A program made the translations under genes and the position numbers. The notes beneath the pieces are model-generated. The model was given only the letters and a program-made list of their open reading frames with translations, made no database searches and was not told the DNA's origin. DNA of 64,000 nucleotides from Inquilinus sp042743185 (GTDB lineage Bacteria; Pseudomonadota; Alphaproteobacteria; DSM-16000; Inquilinaceae). Positions within the stretch are counted from its first letter, which is position 1, and each line of letters starts with the position of its first letter. This document shows, one piece after another, positions 1 through 7,475 of this stretch. Location of the stretch: assembly GCF_042743185.1 (NCBI RefSeq), contig NZ_JBHYMS010000011.1, positions 1 through 64,000 on the forward strand, written 5' to 3'.

Positions 1-273
<273 letters not shown>

Positions 274-293
274 GGGTTGGAACAGTCGCCGAC

Positions 294-418
294 GTAGGTT
301 GGGTTCGTGGAAACGAACCCAACATCATGCAGCCAGCCGCCAAGCGTAGGTTGGGTTCGCGTCGCGAACCCAACACCCCACAGCCATTGTTGGGTTCGCA
401 AGAGCGAACCCAACCTAC
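294..418. repeat. REP-like palindrome cluster, three units
   Basis: Three copies of an imperfect palindrome with the core TTGGGTTCG...CGAACCCAA lie at 294-325, 346-375 and 387-418. The first two carry GTAGG on the left; the third is inverted and carries CCTAC on the right. Short non-identical linkers separate them. The cluster lies between two convergent genes (glmS and the family-5 binding protein). The same element occurs at 18373-18455, also between convergent 3' ends. It resembles repetitive extragenic palindromes, and a role in bidirectional termination or mRNA 3' protection is plausible. No transposase is seen nearby. Confidence 0.85.
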
Positions 419-427
419 AAAGCTCTC

Positions 428-2086
428 TCAGGCCGCCAGCCAGACCTTGTTCAGGTGCATCTCACGGGCGAAGTGGTATTCGAAGCCCTGCACCTTGTCG
501 GTGCTGGCGGTGAAGATCTTCAACCAGAACGGGATGATGGCGATCACGTCCTCCTGCATGATCTCCTCCAGCCGGTGCACCAGTTCCTTGCGCTTCTCGA
601 TGTCGAGCGTCGCCTGCGCCTGGTCGAGGATCTTGTCGAACTCCGGGTTGGCATAGCCGGTCTCGTTCCAGGCCACGCCGCTGCGATAGCCCAGCGCCAG
701 GACCTGCACCGCCAGCGGCCGGGTCAGCCACTGCGTCACCGAGAACGGCCATTTTGTCCAGCGATCCCAGAAGGTGGCGCCGGGCAGGACGTTGACCTTG
801 AGGTCGATGCCGGCCGGCTTGACCATCTCCGACAGCACCTGGGCGGTGTCTATCTCGTGCTTCAGCGCGTCCTGGCAGTTGATCTCGATCGACAGCCCGT
901 TCGGATAGCCGGCTTCGGCCAGCAGCTTTTTCGCCTTGTCGATGTCCGGCGGGGGCGGCGACAGGGGCGTGTACTCCGGATGGATCGGCGAGACATGGAA
1001 GTCCTCGCCCGGCGTGCCAAAGCCCTGATAGGCCAGCTGAGTCAGGCGTTTGTGGTCGACGCAGGCCTGGATCGCCTGGCGCACCGCCTTCTTGTCGAAG
1101 GGCGGCTCGCTGATGCGGAAGCGGGCGACTCCGGTCTCCGCCGTCAGCTTCTCATAGAGCTTCAGCCCCGGGACGCCCTGGACCGCGGGCAGCAGGTTGA
1201 CCGGCACCTGGCTCACCAGGTCGACCTGGCCGGAGCCCAGCGCCGCCAGCCAGGCGGCCGGGTCGCTGCCGAGGTCGATGTATTCGACGCCGTCGAGATG
1301 GACTTCCTCGCCCCAATAGTCCGCCCGTTTCTCGAACACGGCGCGCGACCCGACCGCCACCTCCTTCAGCCGGAACGGGCCGGTGCCGACCGGGGTCTTC
1401 ATCAGGTTGGCGCCGGATTTGGCGAAGTCGCGATGGGTGATCAGCGCCGGATAGTCGCCCAGGCTCTCCGGGAACTGCAGCATCGGGCTCTGCAGGTGGA
1501 AGCGCACGGTGTGGTCGTCGACCCGCTCGATGGCGTCGGGCGCCATCTTGACCGCATCGCCCTCCTTCACCGTGAGGCCGCTGAACCGGCCCTGGTTGGA
1601 GGAACCGGTCTTGCTGTCGAGCCAGCGGGTGAAGGTGGCGATCACGTCGTCGGCGTTGAAATCGTCGCCGTTGCTCCACTTCACGCCGCGGCGCAGGTGG
1701 AAGGTCCACTGGCTGACGTCGTCATTGGCCTCCCATTTCTCGGCCAGCCAGGGCCGGGAGACGTCGTCGGTGCCGATCGACACCAGCGGCTCGACGATCA
1801 GCCGCCCGATATTGCCCTTCTCCGACCAGTCGTAGATGGCGGGATCGGCGCAATCCATCACCGGCATGCCGATGCGTAAGGTTCCGCCCTTGCGCGGCGT
1901 CTCCTGCGCCGCGGCTTGCGGGATCGCGGCGTCGCCGGTGATCCGCCCGGCCAGGGCATAGGCGGCCGGCGCCGCCATGCCCAGCAGGGCGGCGGTGCGG
2001 ATGAAGTCGCGCCGCCCGATCCGGCCGGCCTTGAGCTGCTCGGCCATCGGCGGAATCGCGGGATGAAGCAGAGTCTCGTCGTCCAT
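428..2086 (-). CDS. ABC transporter substrate-binding protein, family 5 (peptide/opine type)
   Basis: A 552-aa periplasmic binding protein of the SBP_bac_5 (DppA/OppA) family. Near residues 25-45 it has a twin-arginine signal (RRDFIR followed by a hydrophobic stretch and an Ala-rich cleavage region), so it is probably exported folded. The family pattern follows: GGTLRIG after the signal, then a WTFHLRRGVKWSNGD block and GTGPFRL. The start at 2086 is chosen because the signal peptide begins just after it. No permease or ATPase of this type is in the window, so it must pair with subunits elsewhere. It lies downstream of the enolase-superfamily gene and probably shares its transcript, under the LysR-associated operator at 3371-3416. 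The ligand is unknown; a modified amino acid or betaine would fit the neighbours. Confidence 0.88.
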   Translation of the reverse strand: MDDETLLHPAIPPMAEQLKAGRIGRRDFIRTAALLGMAAPAAYALAGRITGDAAIPQAAAQETPRKGGTLRIGMPVMDCADPAIYDWSEKGNIGRLIVEPLVSIGTDDVSRPWLAEKWEANDDVSQWTFHLRRGVKWSNGDDFNADDVIATFTRWLDSKTGSSNQGRFSGLTVKEGDAVKMAPDAIERVDDHTVRFHLQSPMLQFPESLGDYPALITHRDFAKSGANLMKTPVGTGPFRLKEVAVGSRAVFEKRADYWGEEVHLDGVEYIDLGSDPAAWLAALGSGQVDLVSQVPVNLLPAVQGVPGLKLYEKLTAETGVARFRISEPPFDKKAVRQAIQACVDHKRLTQLAYQGFGTPGEDFHVSPIHPEYTPLSPPPPDIDKAKKLLAEAGYPNGLSIEINCQDALKHEIDTAQVLSEMVKPAGIDLKVNVLPGATFWDRWTKWPFSVTQWLTRPLAVQVLALGYRSGVAWNETGYANPEFDKILDQAQATLDIEKRKELVHRLEEIMQEDVIAIIPFWLKIFTASTDKVQGFEYHFAREMHLNKVWLAA

Positions 2087-2136
2087 GAAGCCCCCGTTGT
2101 TGGTCTCCGGTCCCTGATGGACCGGTTTCGGTACGG

Positions 2137-3321
2137 TCAGTTCAGCGGCAGCCGGCGGAAATGCCCCGGCCGGAACGGGTCGTGGAAATGCTGCATCGGC
2201 CCGTGCTCGACGAAATGCCGGTGCCAGCGGTCCAGTGCCGCACGGTCGAGGGTGACGCCGAGGCCGGGCCCGTCCGGCACCCGCACCGTGTTGCCGGTCT
2301 GGCGGAACGGCCCGCCCTCGATCACGTCGCCGACCTGCCAGCGGAACAGCGACTGCGCCGGCTCGCGGATCCAGGCCGTCGCCGCCGAGACCTGGAGATA
2401 GGCCGCGGTGCAGATGCCGGTGTCGCCGCTGTAGCACCAGAAGTCGACGCCCGTGGCCTCGCAGCCGGCGATGAAGCGCAGCGTCCGGCCGATGCCGCCA
2501 TGCACGGCGAAGTTGGTGACGAAGGCGTCGGGCACGCCCAGCGCCAAGGCGCGGCGCAGGTCCGGCACATGCGAGGAGAAGGGGATGGCGCTGTGCTGGC
2601 GCAGCCTCTGCATCTCCTCGAAGGTCGCGACCGGGTCCTCGTAGTTGCGGATGTTGTAGGGCTCGATCGCCTGCAGCACGTGGCGCGCCGTGGGCAGCGA
2701 CCACTGCATGTTGGAATCGAGCCGGATCATCGCCTCCGGCCCCAGCGCCTCGCGCAGCTTGCGGACGGTGCGGATCTCCAGCTCCGGGTCGCCGAGGCTG
2801 AGCTTGCCCTCGAACATGGTCGAGCCGTGCGCCTCGCGCATCCGCAGGCAGTAATCGACGATCGCCTCGGCCGACATCTCGCCGCCGGCCGTGCCCGCGG
2901 CCTCGCGGAAGCTGAAATACTCGGTGAAGGGGATATCCTGCCGGACCGCGCCGCCGAGCAGCTTGTGGATCGGTTGGCCCCATTCCTTGCCGCGGATGTC
3001 CCACAGCGCCATCTCCAGCGCGCCGAAGGCGATCACCACGGCGTTCTCGCCGGTGTTGGCGGTGATCTGGACCGAGGGCAGGCACAGGCTCTCGATCGCG
3101 GCGATGTCGAGCGGGTCGCGGCCGATGATCCGGGGCGCCAGCTCATGCTCGATGATCGGGCCGAAATGCCACCATGGCGCCTCGCCGAGCCCGGTGATGC
3201 CGGCGTCGGTCTCGACCTCGACGATGCATTTCGAGGATCCGGGATAGGCCCCGACCGACCAGTGGAACGGGACGTCGAGCGGGATGTTGACCGGGGTCGT
3301 CCGGATCCGGGTGATCTTCAT
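2137..3321 (-). CDS. Enolase-superfamily enzyme (mandelate racemase/glucarate dehydratase-like)
   Basis: A 394-aa protein with the N-terminal capping domain and TIM barrel of the mandelate racemase/muconate lactonizing group. Likely active-site residues are K173 (EGKLSLGD), metal ligands D202 and N204 (RLDSNMQW), E228-D229 (NYEDP) and H251 (SSHVPDL). The histidine on the seventh strand favours a racemase or acid-sugar-dehydratase chemistry over the Lys/Lys type of muconate cycloisomerase. The family abstracts the alpha proton of a carboxylate. It is the first gene of a minus-strand unit with the binding protein, immediately behind the duplicated operator block. The neighbouring reductase and demethylase suggest an amino-acid or betaine substrate rather than a sugar acid, but this is inference. 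Confidence 0.85.
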   Translation of the reverse strand: MKITRIRTTPVNIPLDVPFHWSVGAYPGSSKCIVEVETDAGITGLGEAPWWHFGPIIEHELAPRIIGRDPLDIAAIESLCLPSVQITANTGENAVVIAFGALEMALWDIRGKEWGQPIHKLLGGAVRQDIPFTEYFSFREAAGTAGGEMSAEAIVDYCLRMREAHGSTMFEGKLSLGDPELEIRTVRKLREALGPEAMIRLDSNMQWSLPTARHVLQAIEPYNIRNYEDPVATFEEMQRLRQHSAIPFSSHVPDLRRALALGVPDAFVTNFAVHGGIGRTLRFIAGCEATGVDFWCYSGDTGICTAAYLQVSAATAWIREPAQSLFRWQVGDVIEGGPFRQTGNTVRVPDGPGLGVTLDRAALDRWHRHFVEHGPMQHFHDPFRPGHFRRLPLN

Positions 3322-3370
3322 GCGGCCCTCCGGGAACGGAAGTCACAACCGTCCCTGACCGCTTGGGCAC

Positions 3371-3416
3371 GGTAAACCGAATTCTCCTCACCCCTGCATG
3401 AGTTCAATCGATGCAA
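3371..3416. promoter_or_regulatory. Operator block copy A, upstream of the enolase-family gene
   Basis: This 46-bp block is identical at 39 positions to 6441-6486. It begins with GGTAAACCGAATT and contains the imperfect palindrome CTCACCCCTGCATGAG at 3387-3402. It lies about 50-95 bp upstream of the start codon at 3321 and runs into the last codons of the gene ending at 3404. The second copy covers the promoter and start codon of the divergent LysR gene, so this is a candidate LysR binding site controlling the 3321-428 unit. Confidence 0.6.
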
Positions 3417-4348
3417 GAGGCCAGCTCGTGGAAAGCGCGCGCCACGATCAGGTCGAGATGGCCGCCGCCGGCGTTCTTGAACAGGGTGATCTCGTCGGCC
3501 GAGCGGCGGCCCTCGGCGCCGGCGCAGAGCTCGGCCAGCTCGGCGACGACATCCGTGGGGGCGATGGCGCCGGCGGCGATCGCCTGGGTGAACTCGCCGC
3601 ACTGGCCGACGGCGAAGCGCCGCGTGTCGACGAACAGCCGGGCCCGGCGCATCGCCTCACCGTCGGCCTCGCGCATCTCCGGGGTGAAGGACCCGACCAA
3701 GTCGACATGCGTTCCCGGCTGCAGCCAAGAGCCGCGGAGCACCGGATCGCGGGACGCGGTGACGCAGGAGACGATGTCTGCCGACCGCACCGCCGCCTCG
3801 GCATCCTCGACCGCGCCGATCTCGATGCCGGGGAGGGAGAGGGCGGCCGCAAGCGCGTCGGCCTTCTGCGTCGTGCGGTTCCAGATCATCACGCGCCGGA
3901 TCGACGGACGGACCGCCAGCAGATAGCGGATCTGCGTCTCGGCCTGCGCGCCGGCGCCCAGCACCGCCAGCGTCGCCGCATTCGGCCGCGCCAGCAGGTC
4001 GGCGCCGAGGGCGGAATCGGCCGCGGTCTTGGCCCGGGTGAAGCTCTCGCCGGTGATCACCGCCAAGGGCCGGCCGTCCTGCCAGTCGAACAGCACCACG
4101 ACCGACCGGATGTTCGGCCCGGCGCCGCGCGCCTCGTTGCCCGGGAACACCGCGGCCAGCTTGGCCCCCAGCGCCGCGCCCGGCTGCCAGGCCGCCCAGG
4201 TCAGCAGGCTGTTGGGCGCGCCAGGTTCTTCCAGCAGCAGCCGCTCGACCGTGCCGATCCCGTTTCGATGCCCGTCGCGCAGCCGTTCGACCAGCCACAG
4301 CGGGTCGAACTCCAGCGCATCGGCATCGATGGCGAGGATCGGCGCCAT
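3404..4348 (-). CDS. Ornithine cyclodeaminase/mu-crystallin family protein
   Basis: A 314-aa member of the OCD_Mu_crystall family. The Rossmann nucleotide-binding turn reads LGAGAQAETQ near residue 145 and is followed by the typical VMIWNRTTQKA helix. A cofactor-proximal TGESFTRAKTAADSA segment precedes it. The family includes ornithine cyclodeaminase, ketimine reductases and delta1-pyrroline-2-carboxylate reductases. Beside a demethylase-like flavoenzyme, an imine or ketimine reductase acting on a cyclic amino-acid product is attractive. Its ATG abuts the TGA of the upstream gene with no gap (TGA at 4349-4351, ATG at 4346-4348 on the minus strand), so the two are probably translationally coupled. 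Confidence 0.85.
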   Translation of the reverse strand: MAPILAIDADALEFDPLWLVERLRDGHRNGIGTVERLLLEEPGAPNSLLTWAAWQPGAALGAKLAAVFPGNEARGAGPNIRSVVVLFDWQDGRPLAVITGESFTRAKTAADSALGADLLARPNAATLAVLGAGAQAETQIRYLLAVRPSIRRVMIWNRTTQKADALAAALSLPGIEIGAVEDAEAAVRSADIVSCVTASRDPVLRGSWLQPGTHVDLVGSFTPEMREADGEAMRRARLFVDTRRFAVGQCGEFTQAIAAGAIAPTDVVAELAELCAGAEGRRSADEITLFKNAGGGHLDLIVARAFHELASCID

Positions 4349-6388
4349 TCACACGTCCTTCAGCAGCCGCAGAGCGTCATAGACCGCGGCGTGGATGTTG
4401 CGGGAGGAGACGGCGTCGCCGATCCGCCACAGCACGAAGCGGCCCTCCGGATTGCGCCGCACCGCCTGCGGCCGGCCGGCGATCATCGCCTCGTAGTCGA
4501 CCGCGCCGAGGTTGGACGACAGCGGCTTCAGCGCGAAATACAGCTCGTCGAGCGGCAGGGTGCCGTGCTCGACCACCACCTGGTCCGCCCGCTTCTCGAC
4601 CCGGCGATGCCCGTACTCGTCGAGGAAGCTGGCGACCAGCCGGTTGCCGTCGCGCCGCACGCTCTCCAGCCGCAGGTTGATCGTCACCTGCACGCCATGC
4701 TCGGAGAATGCGCGGAAATAGGCTGGGTAGCTGGTGCCGCCGACATCCGGGGCCAGCGTCCGCTCCGGCGTCACCAACTCCAGCCGGCTGCCGGCGCCGG
4801 CGATGAACTCCGCCGCGGTCAGGCCGGGATGGGCGCCGTTGTCGTCGTACAGCAGCACGGTCTCGGCCGGCTTGGCGGCGCCGGACAGGATGTCCCAGCC
4901 GGTCGTCACCAGATCCTCGCCGGCATCGAGGAAGCCGGTGTTCGGCAGGCCGCCGGTCGCCACCACCACGACATCCGGCTCCTCGGCCAGCACGTCGCCG
5001 GCCTCGGCATAGGTGTTGAACCGCATGGCCACGCCGTGCCGCTCGCATTCGGCCATGCGCCAGTCGACGATGCCCAGGATCTCGCGCCGGCGCTGCAGGC
5101 CGGCGGTGATGCGGATCTGGCCGCCGGGCTGGTCCGCCGCCTCGAACAGGGTGACGGCATGGCCGCGCTCACCGGCCACCCGTGCCGCCTCCAGCCCCGC
5201 CGGGCCGGCGCCGACCACCACCACCTTGCGCCGCGGCCCGGTGGTGCGGGCGACGACATGCGGCATCGTCGCCTCGCGCCCGGTGGCAGCATTGTGGATG
5301 CAGGCCGCCTGGCCGCCATAGATGCTGTCGATGCAGTAGCCCATGCCGACGCAGGGCCGGATCTCGGCCTCGCGCCCCTCGATCACCTTGCGGGCGATGT
5401 GCGGGTCGGCCATGTGCGGCCGGGTCATCCCGACCATGTCCAGCTTGCCGCTCTCGATCGCGTGGCGGGCGGTGGCGACGTCCTGGACCCGCGCGGCGTG
5501 GAAGGTCGGCACCTTCGTCGCCGCCCGCACCTCGCCGGCGAAATCGAGATGGGGGGCGGAGCGGGCGCCCATGCCGGGGATGACATGCGACAGCGCCTCG
5601 TCGGTGTCGATGTGGCCCTTGATGACGTTGACGAAGTCGATCAGGCCGGAGGCGACGAGCCGGCGCGCGATCTCCAGCCCCTCGGCCTTCGACAGGCCGC
5701 GCTCCCAATCCTCGTCGCAGACCATGCGGGTGCCGACGATGAAATCCGGCCCGACCCGGTCGCGGATCGCGCGCAGCACCTGGAAGGCGAAGCGCAGCCG
5801 GTTGTCCAGGCCGCCGCCATACTCGTCGTCGCGCTGGTTGGTGGCCGGCGACCAGAACTGGTCGATCAGATGGCCGTAGCATTCGAGCTCCAGCCCGTCG
5901 AGCCCGCCGGCCTGGACCCGCTCGGCGCCGTCGGCATAGGCGGCGACGATGCGCTCGATGTCCCAGTCCTCCATCGCCTTGGGGAAGGCGCGGTGGGCCG
6001 GCTCGCGCACGGGGGAGGGGGCGACGACCGGCAGCCAGTCCTCCTTCGACCAGCTGGTGCGGCGGCCGAGATGGGTGACCTGGATCATCACGGCGGCGCC
6101 GTGCGAATGCACGTCGTCCGCCAGCTCCCTCAGCCAGCGCACCACCTCGTCCTTGTACAAGAGGATGTTGCCGAAGGCCTGCGGGCTGTCCGGCGCGACC
6201 ACGGAGGAGCCGCCGATCATGGTCAGGGCGATGCCGCCCTTGGCCTTCTCGGCATGGTACAGCCGGTACCGCTCCTTCGGCAGGCCGTCCTCGGTGTAGG
6301 CCGGCTCATGCGCGGTCGACATGAAGCGGTTGCGCAGGGTGAGGTGGCGCAGCGTGTAGGGCTGCAGCAGGGGATCGGCGTTCGACAT
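4349..6388 (-). CDS. FMN/FAD oxidoreductase of the 2,4-dienoyl-CoA reductase/N-methylproline demethylase type
   Basis: A 679-aa multidomain flavoenzyme. Residues 1-340 form an Old-Yellow-Enzyme TIM barrel. An iron-sulfur cysteine region with C346, C352 and C363 follows, spaced differently from the classical four-cysteine dienoyl-CoA reductase motif. Next comes an FAD/NAD-binding module with VVGAGPAGLEAA near 392-402 and a second nucleotide-binding half. The relatives I recall with the CVGMGYCIDS pattern are N-methylproline demethylases of proline-betaine catabolism, so oxidative N-demethylation is the favoured guess; a dienoyl-CoA-type reductase is the alternative. It is the first gene of a two-gene minus-strand operon with the cyclodeaminase-family gene. 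Its upstream region is shared with the divergent LysR gene and holds operator copy B. Confidence 0.8.
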   Translation of the reverse strand: MSNADPLLQPYTLRHLTLRNRFMSTAHEPAYTEDGLPKERYRLYHAEKAKGGIALTMIGGSSVVAPDSPQAFGNILLYKDEVVRWLRELADDVHSHGAAVMIQVTHLGRRTSWSKEDWLPVVAPSPVREPAHRAFPKAMEDWDIERIVAAYADGAERVQAGGLDGLELECYGHLIDQFWSPATNQRDDEYGGGLDNRLRFAFQVLRAIRDRVGPDFIVGTRMVCDEDWERGLSKAEGLEIARRLVASGLIDFVNVIKGHIDTDEALSHVIPGMGARSAPHLDFAGEVRAATKVPTFHAARVQDVATARHAIESGKLDMVGMTRPHMADPHIARKVIEGREAEIRPCVGMGYCIDSIYGGQAACIHNAATGREATMPHVVARTTGPRRKVVVVGAGPAGLEAARVAGERGHAVTLFEAADQPGGQIRITAGLQRRREILGIVDWRMAECERHGVAMRFNTYAEAGDVLAEEPDVVVVATGGLPNTGFLDAGEDLVTTGWDILSGAAKPAETVLLYDDNGAHPGLTAAEFIAGAGSRLELVTPERTLAPDVGGTSYPAYFRAFSEHGVQVTINLRLESVRRDGNRLVASFLDEYGHRRVEKRADQVVVEHGTLPLDELYFALKPLSSNLGAVDYEAMIAGRPQAVRRNPEGRFVLWRIGDAVSSRNIHAAVYDALRLLKDV

Positions 6389-6440
6389 GTCCGGTATCGG
6401 ATCGTTGTGACGGTTTCACTCTTCCGGGCTGCCGGCCGAT

Positions 6441-6486
6441 GGTAAACCGAATTTCCCTCACGCCGGCATGAGCCCAGTCGATGCAA
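6441..6486. promoter_or_regulatory. Operator block copy B, between flavoenzyme and lysR genes
   Basis: This is the second copy of the 46-bp block (39 of 46 identical to 3371-3416). The palindrome here, CTCACGCCGGCATGAG at 6457-6472, is nearly perfect, with one mismatched pair. The block ends on ATGCAA, which is the start codon region of the LysR gene at 6481. The gap between the divergent genes is 92 bp, the usual setting for autoregulated LysR proteins. Confidence 0.65.
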
Positions 6487-7407
6487 ACCCTCCGCGGCAG
6501 CCTGCCCTCGCTCAACGCCCTCGCGGTGTTCGAGGCGTCGGCGCGGCGGCTCAGCTTCTCCAGGGCGGCGGAGGACCTGGCGATCACGCAATCGGCGGTC
6601 AGCCATGGCATCCGGCAGCTCGAGGCCTCGCTCGGGCTCGACCTGTTCATCCGCCATCACCGTAGGCTCGAGCTGTCGCCGGAGGGCGAGCGGCTCTACG
6701 CCGCGGTCGCCACCAGCCTGTCCGCCATCGCCCAGGCGGTCGACGACATCACCGGCCGGTCCATGGCGGCGGCGCAGCGCGAGATCGTGATCGGGGTCTC
6801 GACCTCGATGGCGGCGCATTGGCTGCTGCCGCGCTTCGCCGTCTTCCGCGCCGCCTTTCCGGTGGTGCCCCTGCGCATCCAGACCATCGACCGCGACGCC
6901 GACCCGGGCGAGGACGGGATCGATGTCGTGATCCGGCTCGGCGACGGCAAATGGCCGGACCACGACACCATCCCGCTGTGGGAGGAGCATGTGCACGCCG
7001 TGGCCAGCCCGGCCTATCTGGCGGCGCACGGCCCGCTGCGCGACGCCGCCGATCTGCATGGCTGCCAGCTGATCCATTACGAGGACGCGCTGCGCCGCCG
7101 CGCCACCTGGGGCGAGTGGTTCGCCGCCTTGGGCCTGCCGGCGCCGGGGCAGGCCCGGTCGCTGCGCGTCACCGACCATGCGGTGGCGCTGCAGGCGGCG
7201 ATGGACGGGCAGGGGGTGACGCTGGGCTGGCGCCCGATCATCGACGACCTGATCCGGACCGGCCGCCTGGCCGACGCCTTCCCCCGGCACCTCGACACCG
7301 GCCGGCGCTTCTACATCGTCACCATGCGCGGCGCCGCGCTGCGCAAGCCGCTGTCGCTGTTCTGCGACTGGCTGGCCGCCCAGGCCGCGGCGATGAAGGG
7401 GTGGTAA
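6481..7407 (+). CDS. LysR-family transcriptional regulator (GcvA-like)
   Basis: A 308-aa LysR regulator. The winged helix-turn-helix occupies about residues 10-70 with the motif LAITQSAVSHGIRQLE, and a periplasmic-binding-protein-like effector domain follows. The sequence VFEASARRLSFSRAAEDL and the form of the effector domain resemble the GcvA subgroup. It is divergently transcribed from the flavoenzyme operon and probably regulates both that operon and the enolase/binding-protein unit through the two copies of the operator block. The Shine-Dalgarno signal is weak. The start at 6481 fits the usual LysR N-terminal length. Confidence 0.92.
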   Translation: MQTLRGSLPSLNALAVFEASARRLSFSRAAEDLAITQSAVSHGIRQLEASLGLDLFIRHHRRLELSPEGERLYAAVATSLSAIAQAVDDITGRSMAAAQREIVIGVSTSMAAHWLLPRFAVFRAAFPVVPLRIQTIDRDADPGEDGIDVVIRLGDGKWPDHDTIPLWEEHVHAVASPAYLAAHGPLRDAADLHGCQLIHYEDALRRRATWGEWFAALGLPAPGQARSLRVTDHAVALQAAMDGQGVTLGWRPIIDDLIRTGRLADAFPRHLDTGRRFYIVTMRGAALRKPLSLFCDWLAAQAAAMKGW

Positions 7408-7419
7408 GTCCGACCCCCG

Positions 7420-7472
7420 CCGACCATGTCCGAAAACCGCGAGCGCGATCGCTTCGGACGTGACATGGTCGG
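7420..7472. promoter_or_regulatory. Long hairpin covering the ada/alkA translation start
   Basis: The 11-base arm CCGACCATGTC at 7420-7430 pairs with GACATGGTCGG at 7462-7472. A second short pairing, CGAA (7431-7434) with TTCG (7453-7456), lies inside. The right arm overlaps the GGTCGGGG stretch just before the ATG at 7476, so the structure would hide the ribosome-binding site if formed in mRNA. It could equally be a DNA operator, or the 3' structure of the lysR transcript; no T-run follows, so a simple terminator is unlikely. Confidence 0.5.
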
Positions 7473-7475
7473 GGC

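Noticed and set aside
3398..6445. A very long open frame (about 1015 codons) on the plus strand
   Set aside because: It runs antisense to the well-conserved cyclodeaminase-family and flavoenzyme genes. Long antisense frames are expected at this GC content, and its translation is low-complexity with no family match.
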